Shown here piece by piece: positions 36,879 to 45,792 of a stretch of DNA of 64,000 bases. Origin of the DNA: Musa acuminata AAA Group (lineage: Eukaryota > Streptophyta > Magnoliopsida > Zingiberales > Musaceae); the NCBI RefSeq assembly GCF_036884655.1, contig NC_088339.1, positions 22,605,501 to 22,669,500 of the forward strand. The letters are read 5' to 3'. The stretch's first letter is position 1. Each line of letters starts with the position of its first letter. The position numbers and the translations under genes are program-made. The notes beneath the pieces were generated by a model. That model had not been told where the DNA came from, did no database searches, and saw only the letters and a list, made by a program, of their open reading frames with translations.

Positions 36879-36978
36879 AACTTCGCAGGGTGTATGTATT
36901 ATACTATTAACTGACATACGTATGCAGCCTGTTTACTTCAACATGCATAATGCCGACTGAATATCCCTGGAACGGTGA

Positions 36979-37173
36979 CTAGGTGGAGGTGTTGACCCTG
37001 ATGCGCAGAGACGTTATCGGAAAGGCATTGAAGTAATTGCTCCTTTCGTGGTCAGCGTGAGAATTTATTTGGAGGCTGGAGTTATTGACCATGCAAAGGT
37101 GATTAGGTGGGCACTTGAGAATGCAGCATCGGTGGCTGGAATGATCAAATACAGGAGATTGCGGGATGGCAGT
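36979..37173 (+). pseudogene. Fragment of a chloroplast chaperonin-60 (Cpn60 alpha) gene
   Basis: A frame without an early ATG is open over about 65 codons. Its second half reads LEAGVIDHAKVIRWALENAA then SVAGM, which matches the near-C-terminal EAGVIDPAKV...ALQNAASVAGM region of Cpn60 alpha (the Rubisco-binding chaperonin). Just before it, one extra G at about 37070 moves the frame: removing that base restores ENLFEAGVID-like reading. The match stops after GM and is followed by a poly-T tract (37173 on). The first part of the open frame (GGVDPDAQRRYRKGIEVIAP) is not clearly chaperonin. Too short and broken to act as a chaperonin; I call it a relic. Confidence 0.5.
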
Positions 37174-37456
37174 TTTTTTTTTTTTTTTTTTTTACTTTTT
37201 CTTGAATCTTAAATCCATCGATCTTTCAGTTTTTCATTGGTCGCTTTATTTTTGTGCCGGGGAACAGTGATATGACCGTTGCATGCATGCTTTGCTTTGA
37301 CTATGTTGCCACTTCTGCTGTCAATTTGCACCAGTCTTAGCCAAGCCAAGATCGAAGCAGCCTGTGAAACGGAACACAGCGTTCTGATCTCTCAAATTGC
37401 ACTCGTCAGGCCTTCTTGCCCTGGCGTTGGGTTATCCTCCATCGACAAGTGTGATG

Positions 37457-37797
37457 TGAAACAAGATGATGAGAGAAGAAACTAGTGAAAAAAAAAAGAA
37501 AAAAGAGATATGGGAGAAATAAAAAGATAACTAAGAATTTCTAATTTAAAATATAAAAAAATTGATAAGATTTTATTTAGTCTTTCTTTTTTTTTTCTCT
37601 TTTTATGCATCTCTTATACATTGAATCTTTTAATCATAAGTTATAATCTGCTAAAGGTTAAGCATAAATTAAATCCATGCTGCATTCTACTTTGGTGGTT
37701 GTGAATTTTTTATAATTATTTAATTTTTTTCTTAAAATTTGATAAGATTAAACATGAAATTTATATTGTCTTAGAATTTGGGAGCAATCAACACTCA
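37457..37797 (-). repeat. 3' LTR of the Ty3/Gypsy relic
   Basis: This 341-base AT-rich segment aligns along its length with 44728-45119 but with many substitutions and gaps. Such divergence points to an old insertion. Seen on the minus strand it starts TGAGTG and ends TTTCA. Confidence 0.65.
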
Positions 37798-38026
37798 CCA
37801 TTCACTGCATCAATCTTCTTAGATGAGAAAAAACTTATTAGTTATCGTCATTATTGTTATGATAATGTATAAATCCTGAACGTTAAATGTGGAGTGAGTA
37901 CTAAGAGGAAGCTCAAGCTTGTTAGAATTATCATTAATTCTCTTGAGAATTTGACAGCTACTAATTTTCTTCTCTTTGAGTTTTTATTGTAAGTTCATAC
38001 TGAAAAACATTCTTAAAAAAAAAAAA

Positions 38027-38296
38027 CTAAACAAGATATCCTTCAAAAATCATCACACGATGATACTTATTGGCATTTTCTTTATAAACTTGGTTGCTAG
38101 CTTCAAGCTTATTTTTTGCTTCATGAATTTTTATCATGATAATAGTAAAATCATCTCCCTTAGCAATTGATAAAAGTGATTTATGTGCTTTAGTAATATC
38201 TAGATAAAATTCAGCATAAGGTAGCATAAGATCCAATTGTTTTGGTCTTTTTGCAATAAAGCATTGTAGCATATTAGCCAAGGTTTTATTAATCAT
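38027..38296 (-). pseudogene. Integrase C-terminal relic (Ty3/Gypsy)
   Basis: This 89-codon frame reads MINKTLANMLQCFI, then KPKQLDLMLPYAEF, then a Lys/Glu-rich HEAKNKLEASNQVYKENANK stretch and FEGYLV. These match the region after the Gypsy integrase core, where the protein chain recognises DNA ends. The frame is cut at both ends and is the best preserved piece of the element. Confidence 0.75.
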
Positions 38297-38894
38297 CTCA
38301 GCTTGTCTATGTTTTTTTAAGGATGATAAGCACTAGGTTAGTGCCAAAAACTTTCAATAAGCTTCTCCAAAAATAACTAAAAATTTAGTATCTCTATTTG
38401 ATGTGATAGATTTAGGAATTCTATAAAGTTTAATAATATGATACCGGGGAGGGTAAAAATATAAAATGAATTTCGAAAAAAAATCGATAGAACAGTTGTT
38501 CAGATAGAAAATGTCACAGAAGACAAGGAACAAACTCTTGACAAAATTTTGATAAAAACAAAAAAATAGTTCATCACCAAGTTTAAAATCGAAAGGGATA
38601 CAGAAGATCACCATCCTAATGATAATAAACAAGGATACAGAACTGAAAGCAAACGACTCACCACTCAAGGATGCATCCAAGAGATACAGAGTTTAAAAAA
38701 GCACTCCAAGAGAGCTTCTGTCAATATCCTCAGTTTCTTTAAAGTTCTTTCTAAGCCCTAAACACCAAAATAAATACAAGTACATAAAACAACCCTTCAT
38801 AGGGAATTTCGAAATTAAGTGCTTTACAACTGCCAACCAACTCCATTAATGTATTCCTTAGCCATAAAGAAAAGCACCATGATACAACTTTACC

Positions 38895-39046
38895 TTTGTA
38901 CAGGGAATATGCTGATGAGCTGTCTTATCTGAGTAGGCTGAGTTGAAGATTATGAGGCAATATTGTTGGCTTTGTATAGGGAATATGCTGATGAGCTGTC
39001 TTATCTGAGTAGGCTGAGTTGAAGATTATGAGGCAATATTGTTGCC
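38895..39046. repeat. 76-bp tandem duplication inside the Gypsy relic
   Basis: The block starting TTTGTAYAGGGAATATGCTG and ending GGCAATATTGTTG occurs at 38895-38970 and 38971-39046 with a single clear base difference. The near identity shows the duplication is much younger than the decayed element around it. Confidence 0.9.
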
Positions 39047-39069
39047 TAAAAAAAATATCATATTATTAG

Positions 39070-39400
39070 CATGGTCTATGTGTAGCAAATTAGACACTCC
39101 CGTGTCATAATATAACAAGTATCCGTCGTTTTTTTGCAAAGAATAAAATGTGTTCTTTGGAAAAAGCAATCAACGATAATAAAGGTAAATTTTGTACTAC
39201 TTTGAGTTTTTAGTTGACCAATTGTAAAATTCATATTAATGTCTTCCCAGGGAGCATTACAAATTAGTAATAGAGTATATACATTAAGATTTGGAGTTTG
39301 TCTTTGACATATTTTTTATCTTTTCATATAATGTGTAATATCTCAGTAGATTATAGGTTAAATATATTTTGCTTTGATGAGAAGTACTATTTTACCTCAT
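39070..39400 (-). pseudogene. Integrase core relic (Ty3/Gypsy)
   Basis: Minus-strand frames contain NAPWEDINMNF at about 39260-39230 and HFILCKKT further on, separated by shifts. These correspond to the Gypsy integrase catalytic core. Several stops are present. Confidence 0.6.
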
Positions 39401-40019
39401 GACAAGTACTATTTTACCTCTCTCAAAATGATCTCCTAATTCACCATAGTATAGTTCTCGGATAATATGCTCTCTTAGAGAATATTTAGAAATACAAAGT
39501 TGAGTTTCACAAAAGAAAAAATCTTCGATAACATAATCTTCATGATAACTCTTCGTGCATAACTTTCATACTTCTTCAAAATTTTCATCATTGGAGTAAG
39601 TATTTCCTATTTCATCAAATTCTTTTAGTTGGGCTCGCATAGTATTAAGAAGCGTCAATCGCCAACTGAGTGCATCTACAATCATATTACATATTTCATT
39701 TTATTTAAAACCTTCATGATCAGAATTTAAGATAAATTCTTTTTAAATCAAATAATATCTCCAATATCATAGTGCTTGAACAATAACATAAAATTTAATA
39801 TCATAGTTGAGTAGTTCTTTCATGTATTGTTAAGCTTTTCACTAAAGAATATAAGTAGATGTCCTTCTTAACTAAGTACTCCACCAATGCCCATATGAAA
39901 GACATCGATAATATTTTAGAGAACTTCAAATATTTTAGAAAAATCTATTGTTTATTTAAACACTCCTTTCTTTATACAATTAGTTAGAGGAGCTACAATA
40001 GTGTTGAAATTTTGAATAA

Positions 40020-40560
40020 ATCAATAATAAAAGGATGTCAACCCATGAAAACTCTAAATATCTTATGGAGATGTTGGTGTTGGCCAAGTCTGAATAGCTT
40101 TAATATTCTAAAAATCTACTTAATTACCTGTACAGGTTAAGATAAAGCCCGGAAAAACTAAACGAAGATTTACATATAGCTTTTCTCCCTTTAATGTTGA
40201 TAGGATAGTTCTCAAATATTTAATATGATCAAGTTTATTATGATTATAAATAAGAATATCATCAAAATAAATAATAATAAGCATATCATATCAATGCACA
40301 TCAGCTAAATTTTATCTTTCTTGGAAGTCAATAGTGCTATAATGACACATGAGCTTACACTTTTTCAAATATAACCCTTATACTCATCTGATAGTGAGAT
40401 TTATCCAGTAAGATGACTCTTGAAATTAAATCAATTTGATGTTGAATATCTCGAAGAGGAGGTAGAGCACTTTAAATTCCTCTAATATAACTTCTACTTC
40501 ATTAGAAATGTTTATATGTTATATGTATTTTTTTAGTAATTAATATAAATACAATTCTAT
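40020..40560 (-). pseudogene. Reverse transcriptase / RNase H relic (Ty3/Gypsy)
   Basis: Minus-strand frames contain DIQHQIDLI (about 40462-40430), IYFDDILIYNHNKLDHIKYL (about 40270-40210; YFDD is the polymerase active-site box), VFPGF, then AIQTWPTPTSP and SFHGLTSFYY (about 40090-40030), and finally IVAPLTNCIKKGVFK. The order and motifs are those of Gypsy reverse transcriptase going into RNase H. Stops and shifts break the frame repeatedly. Confidence 0.75.
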
Positions 40561-40673
40561 TTTCTTTGTTTTCTCTTGTAAACTTATTTAAAGTAAGAAA
40601 ATTATTTTCCTACCTTTGAGATAAAAGTTTTGGAGCAAACTCTTCTTTGTATGGTAAAAACATAAGTCTAACT

Positions 40674-41993
40674 TGTTAGGATCAAGAGTGGCACCAAGAG
40701 GAGGGGTGAATTAGTGCAACGGAAAATTCTTCGATTTTCATATAAAATATTTCATACGTTCGATGAAAATCGAATCAGAAGATAGCAACTTGAAACGTAT
40801 GAGAGCATAAGCGAGATGAAGAGGAGAAGCAGTTTGCTATGAAATAATTTACAGTTAAAGTAAATTGCACTTATGAAAAGCAAACTAGAATTCAGAGTGG
40901 TTCGGTCAATATGACCTACATCCACTTTCGGATTCCTCCTCCAACGAGATCTCCGATATCCACTAAAGGCCTTCCTTCAATAGGTGAAGACCAATCACCT
41001 TTTACGGTGCTTTTTTCTTTTCATTGGTTTAGGAGAGAACCCTTACAAGTCTCATACCTCTTTTAAATAATCTCAATACTTAGAAAGGGAGGAGAAGGAC
41101 TCTAGCACTTATTTACAATACTTTTACACCCTAACAACTCAAGATTATCTCAATACTTTCATGCCTTTTTATGCAGGAAAGGGTGAGATTTTTATATGCC
41201 CCAATAACTTCAAAAATGGAGCAAGTGTCTAATCCCGGATTTTCGGGATCCTGACAGTACCACTGCTATTATTGGGCGGTACCATCACCTGACACCTGAC
41301 ATTGGGCGGTACTACCGCTCAGTCTGGGTGGTACCATCGCTTGATAGAGCTTGGAGACCGAGCTCCGGCGGTACCACCGCCTAACAGGGGTGGTACCATC
41401 GCTAGCAGCAATAACAACCAGCGGTACCACTGCCTAGACCACCTAGGAGATTGGGTCTTCTGGGCGGTGCCATCGTTGGTCATGTTTTCAGGGGCTGATT
41501 GGGCTATTCAATTCGGCCCAAATCAGCCCTGTTAAGGGCCCGTTTGGCTCCTAATTAAGTTAGTGGGATTACCTCCCAATCCTAACTTAATTTCGCTCTA
41601 GCTACGATAATTAAGACATGATCACAGCTCTTCTTGTTCCGGTTGATCAATTGCTCTTCCGACGAGCTTTCGGCGAACATCCGACGAACTCTTGGCAATG
41701 CTCCGGCAGACTCCCAGTAAGCTCCTAGACTTTACGATGATCTTCTTGGCAAGTTTCGACGAGCTTCTTTAGCAAGCTCTTGGATTTCTCGTTTGGTTCT
41801 GGTAGAACTTCCGACGAACGTCCGAACTTCCGACGAACTCTCAAACTCCTAACGTGATCTCGATCTTGACTCCGGCATAATACATGCTTTATGTCTTACT
41901 ATTATCGTAGTTAATCCTGCATACTTTTCTCAATATATAGATTAGATCAAACAAATTACAACTAACTTCATCATCAAAATCTGAGATTCAATA
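40674..41993. mobile_element. Solo LTR nested in the Gypsy relic (SIRE/Copia-like)
   Basis: A 1320-base block starting TGTTAGGATCAAGAGTGGCA and ending GAGATTCAATA is flanked by the 5-base direct repeat TAACT (40669-40673 and 41994-41998). If the block and one TAACT are removed, the surrounding Gypsy coding relic becomes continuous across the joint. The block has no coding capacity, is much less AT-rich than its host, and contains many GGTACCACCGC-type repeats and a CGACGAACTTCC-type repeat region. Its ends resemble LTRs of large SIRE-type Copia elements, so it is best read as a solo LTR left by recombination. The superfamily is from memory and less certain than the insertion itself. Confidence 0.7.
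41255..41480. repeat. GGTACCACCGC-type short repeats inside the solo LTR
   Basis: About eight copies of an 11-base motif, GGTACCAYCGC with variants such as GGTACTACCGC and GGTACCACTGC, are spaced irregularly at roughly 20-45 bases. Each carries the palindrome GGTACC or a one-base variant. Confidence 0.8.
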
Positions 41994-42029
41994 TAACTCC
42001 ATTAAATTTAAAAGTATAGGGATTACTTA

Positions 42030-42031
<2 letters not shown>

Positions 42032-42115
<84 letters not shown>
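42032..42115. repeat. (TA)n microsatellite
   Basis: This is an 84-base perfect TA run, just right of the solo LTR, within the Gypsy relic. Confidence 0.95.
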
Positions 42116-42118
<3 letters not shown>

Positions 42119-42119
42119 C

Positions 42120-43730
42120 TTTCTACTATATAAATAGCATACTGATTATATTGCCATGATCTTCCTAAGATTATATGTATAATCAAATTCTTAATTTAGG
42201 TATAATTTTTTTACTAATAAAATTTAGAAAATAATTATTCAGCATACCAAGTAGGATGATGCTATTTTAGTCAATAAATTAAATAAATATAAATATAAAA
42301 ATAAAAAATACCTTATGTGAAGGGCTCACCTCTTCTTATTTAAGACTAGAGATTCTATTTATTCATTCCTCACTAAGCTAAGTCTAGTAGTGAAAGGAAC
42401 AAAGAGTTACATTCTATTAAGGAGAGGTAGTTCTCAATATTTCCCAAAAAATATATTTTTTTATTTCTTTAAATATTTGAAAATTTTATTTTATATTAAA
42501 AGATGTTATGATTATTCATGTTATATATAATTTCTAAAATTTCTTTATATTCCTTTAAATATCTAAAATTTATTTTTGTATTAAAAGGTGCTATTATTAT
42601 TCATGTTATATGCAGTTTCTAAAATTTTATGCTTAAAATTTTATTTTAAAATTAAAATATATTATAATTATTCATGCTATATATAGTTTTTAGAAATTTT
42701 AGTTTGGGTGAATGATGCCAATTATAATATATGATTTCCATTAAATTTATATACTAGTTGATTAAAAATATTATGTCCTCGTAATTTTATCTTTTTAGTC
42801 TATTATTATTTATTATGCTTAAATGATTTATTACTAATAATTAGATGTTTGATTATAATTTCATGATGTGATAATTCAGAATTGAGAAAATTGATTAGGG
42901 TTTGGGTTGAGATCAACCTGTAGGCTAGGCCTAATCTGTCGACTAAGCCACAACCCCCAGATTAGACCCAGTCAATAGGTCAGGCTCAACTTGCAGGTCA
43001 GACTCCAACTTACAAGCTAGCGTGGCCCAACCTTACATAGGTAGTCATGTGCAATGCATATGATTAATCTATATGCTATGGCTGGCTTAGCTTAGTGTTG
43101 TGTATGCACAATCATATATAGTGCACATGACTAGTACATGGGTTAGCTCAACCTAATCTAATATTATACTATTTTGTTTGATTTGAGTTCAAACATTGAT
43201 TAAACCAAATCAAATTTGATTAGTTTATATCGATTCAGGATAATTCTAAATTGGTTTGACTTATTTAAGTATGTTTAATATAAAATGATTCCAAACCGAT
43301 TAAATGAGGATTAAAAATTAGTTCAATTAGATTCTAGTTAAATCGAGTTCAAGAAGACTAATTAAATTAGGATTCAAGTTAGTTGAGGGCTAATTGATAT
43401 TATATAATGTTAATAATATTTGAAAGAGATGTTTCGATATATCATTTTATCCTAATACAGACATGAGCAGTATGAGATAATATTATTTTTTTTATTAAGG
43501 ATAGCTTCGGAGATTAGCGAGCCATCATATATGATAGTTGGAGGGTTTCTTTATGAGGAATATGTCCCTACTTTAACGAGTGAGAGATATCATTCCATTC
43601 GTTGTTGAGACTATATCTCCACTTTGATAGTTCCTTCCTCATAAACCTTCACGGGATATTTCTTACATATTAGTTTTTCAATATTTTCAAGTTGTTTATT
43701 AGCATCTTCTTCTTAAATAAAATTAACTCA
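42120..43730. other. Unassigned AT-rich interior of the Gypsy relic
   Basis: Between the gag/zinc-knuckle relic and the polymerase relic this stretch shows no recognisable protease. It holds three degenerate repeats of a unit containing TTAAAAGRTGYTATNATTAT and TTCATGTTATAT at about 42496, 42581 and 42652. A GC-richer patch at 42890-43050 has repeated GGTCAGGCTCAAC/GTCAGACTCCAAC-like words. It may be another insertion, but I found no boundaries. Confidence 0.4.
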
Positions 43731-43732
43731 TG

Positions 43733-43793
43733 CATCAACTTGTTTATTTGGGCACTCGTTCATATAGTATCCTACTTGTTTGTATTCATAACA
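43733..43793 (-). pseudogene. Degenerate gag zinc knuckle
   Basis: The minus strand reads CYEYKQVGYYMNECPNKQVD then a stop. The spacing is that of a retroelement CCHC knuckle, but the second Cys and the His both appear as Tyr, so it could not bind zinc normally. Confidence 0.6.
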
Positions 43794-44149
43794 AGTAGGA
43801 AGGTGACTGGTGCAACTAGATTATGATCCATGGTTGGTAGGAGTTAGTTTGGATATATTTTTCATGATTTTATTAGCTTTTGATCCACTATCATTATAAC
43901 GAGTAAAGTTAGCTTTAAAAAAGGAATATAAAGGAACATTAGAATACCTCTTTACTCCACTTCTAATAAGTTTTACTTTACTTTTAATACTAAATGATAA
44001 GCATCATATAACCTCCATAGTCATTACATCTCTGCTTCATCTCGAATCATAATTCATAGGTCATCGATATATCTTGAGTATTATTTCAGGCCATTAACTT
44101 GTCGAATTTTTTTAGTGTAGTCCATGATGGTTTTGCTATATTACTAAAG

Positions 44150-44540
44150 ATTATTAAATTATGAAAAAAAGAGTTTGAATATAATCAGATGGAAGAAAAT
44201 TCTTATAGAGGTGAGATTTCATCATCTCCTAAGATGAAATCTTTTTTTTCTTTCAAAAGGCCCATCTCTTGTACCTTGTCCCACTAGATTAAAATATAAC
44301 TTCGAAGCCTTGTAGCAATTAATTTTACTTTTCAATTTTTGGGTATCTCCTTATACTCAAAAAAATTTTCAATGGTACTAAGCTAATAAAAAAACTCTTC
44401 ATGTTGAAGTGGGCTATGGAAATTTGGTAAGTCAAACTTATGTTATTATTTGCAAGGAAAAACCTCTTCATATATGAGTATTGCATAGCTTCTTCGGATG
44501 CCAAGGGATTCATATCTTCGAATCTATCCATTACTTACAT
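44150..44540 (-). pseudogene. Gag relic (Ty3/Gypsy)
   Basis: Minus-strand frames show EYKEIPKN, then KVKLIATRLRSY, then WDKVQEM. This is the usual Gypsy gag order ahead of the knuckle. Stops interrupt it. The open frame at 44325-44531 overlaps its start. Confidence 0.6.
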
Positions 44541-44710
44541 AATCATAACTTGAACCTCTGGAGTTGTGGGTTTCTTGAAGTTCATGGTGCATAGTAAGAT
44601 TTGTAACTTGTCTTCCTTTTATCTCTATCTAGTTATATCATTCTTTCATCGCATCGCTCTTAGTCCCTTCTAGTTGTTGCTATAAGAAGAAAATACTCCA
44701 AGAGCGTAGC

Positions 44711-44727
44711 AAGGCTCTAATATCATA
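44711..44727 (-). other. Primer-binding-site relic
   Basis: Minus-strand ATGATATTAGAGCC follows directly inside the right LTR and matches the initiator-Met tRNA site TGGTATCAGAGCC with two substitutions. It sets the element's orientation. Confidence 0.6.
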
Positions 44728-45119
44728 TGAAACAAGATGAAGAGATAAGAAGAGGGAGAGAAAAAAAGAAATGATATACGGGAGGAACAAAAAGATAACT
44801 CTCTTTTTCAAAATAATTAATATCTAGTAGTTAAAAATATAAAAGTTTGATAAAGTTTTAAAAGAAAAATAACCTCATCAATCTTCATTCCTTGGCCTTT
44901 TATAGATTCATTGTATATTGAATTTCTAAATCACCTAATTAATGGGTCATAATTTACTAAAAATCAAACATAAATTATAATACATGTTCAATTCATGGTG
45001 CATTATATTTTAGTGATTTAAAAGTTTTCATAATTATCTCAATATATGAATTTTTTAAAAAAATTGATAGAATTGAGCTTCAAAATTATTGTCGTGAAAC
45101 TTAAAATATTCAATGCTCA
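44728..45119 (-). repeat. 5' LTR of the Ty3/Gypsy relic
   Basis: This is the partner of 37457-37797, 392 bases long, longer by several small insertions. A short duplication (TATTCAATGCT... to ...AAGTGGCTTC) straddles its outer edge at about 45108-45145 and 45171-45215. Confidence 0.65.
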
Positions 45120-45792
45120 TCCTGTATCAAAGTGGCTTCAAAGTTTAAATACTCTTAGGAGGTGACAAAGTATTCAATGCTATCATGTACTGTATCAAAG
45201 TGGCTTCAGGTTTGAATACTTTGTTTTTTCCTTGGTTGTTTTCCACAATCTTGCCATTTTCTTTTTCTTACTATAGTTGGAGATTTTGGGCTAGCAATGA
45301 CTTGTGTGCCTCCACTTAAGAGTATGGTTACGCAAGATGTTTGATAGCTCTGTTTCCTGCAAAGAACTATTTGGACATTTTATATGATCTCAGGAGGTTT
45401 AGTGACAAAGATGAATGATATGTAGGGACTTCGGAATTACAATGTGTTAAGGAGCATATCGCAATGCAAAGTATGTTCGAATTAAAAGGTTGTTTGCAGC
45501 ACAAACCTTCAATTATGTAATGAAAAGGTACAGACCAACACAGCCCCCACCATTCCATCACACGTCTTCCAAGTAACAAAGTTTGAATCTGTATAGCATT
45601 TACACCGTCGAAGTGCATCATCAATGGGATGGGCAGATACGACCTCCATGATTATGCAGAACGGTAAGCACACTGATACAACTTCAGAAACCCTCTGGTG
45701 CTGCACGGGCAACTGCCGTCGTATCTCTACCTTGCTTCTTTGTGATCACCATACCAAGGCCAACCATGAGCAGCTGCTTGCAATTGAAAGGT
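45120..45792. other. Flank between the Gypsy relic and the S-acyltransferase gene
   Basis: After a small direct duplication near 45108-45215, this is non-coding DNA that includes the 3' UTR of the minus-strand S-acyltransferase. Open frames at 45367-45712 show no family resemblance. Confidence 0.5.

Larger units (their letters stand above)
37457..45119 (-). mobile_element. Decayed Ty3/Gypsy LTR retrotransposon, minus orientation
   Basis: Two related terminal segments, 37457-37797 and 44728-45119, both begin TGAAACAAGATGA and end ...CTCA on the plus strand, and both contain the AGAGATAT/GGGAG/AAAAAGATAACT core. Just inside the right LTR, minus-strand TGATATTAGAGCC resembles the initiator-Met tRNA primer-binding site with two changes, so the 5' LTR is the right one. 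Relics in element order are gag (about 44540-44150), a degenerate zinc knuckle (about 43793-43733), reverse transcriptase (about 42000-40140), integrase core (about 39400-39070) and integrase C-terminal part (38296-38027). All frames carry many stops and shifts, so the element is dead. A solo LTR (40674-41993) is nested within it. No clear target-site duplication was found at the outer ends. Confidence 0.8.

Noticed and set aside
36421..36960. 179-codon plus-strand frame
   Set aside because: It runs through a TA microsatellite and a promoter-like CT-rich stretch; no family resemblance.
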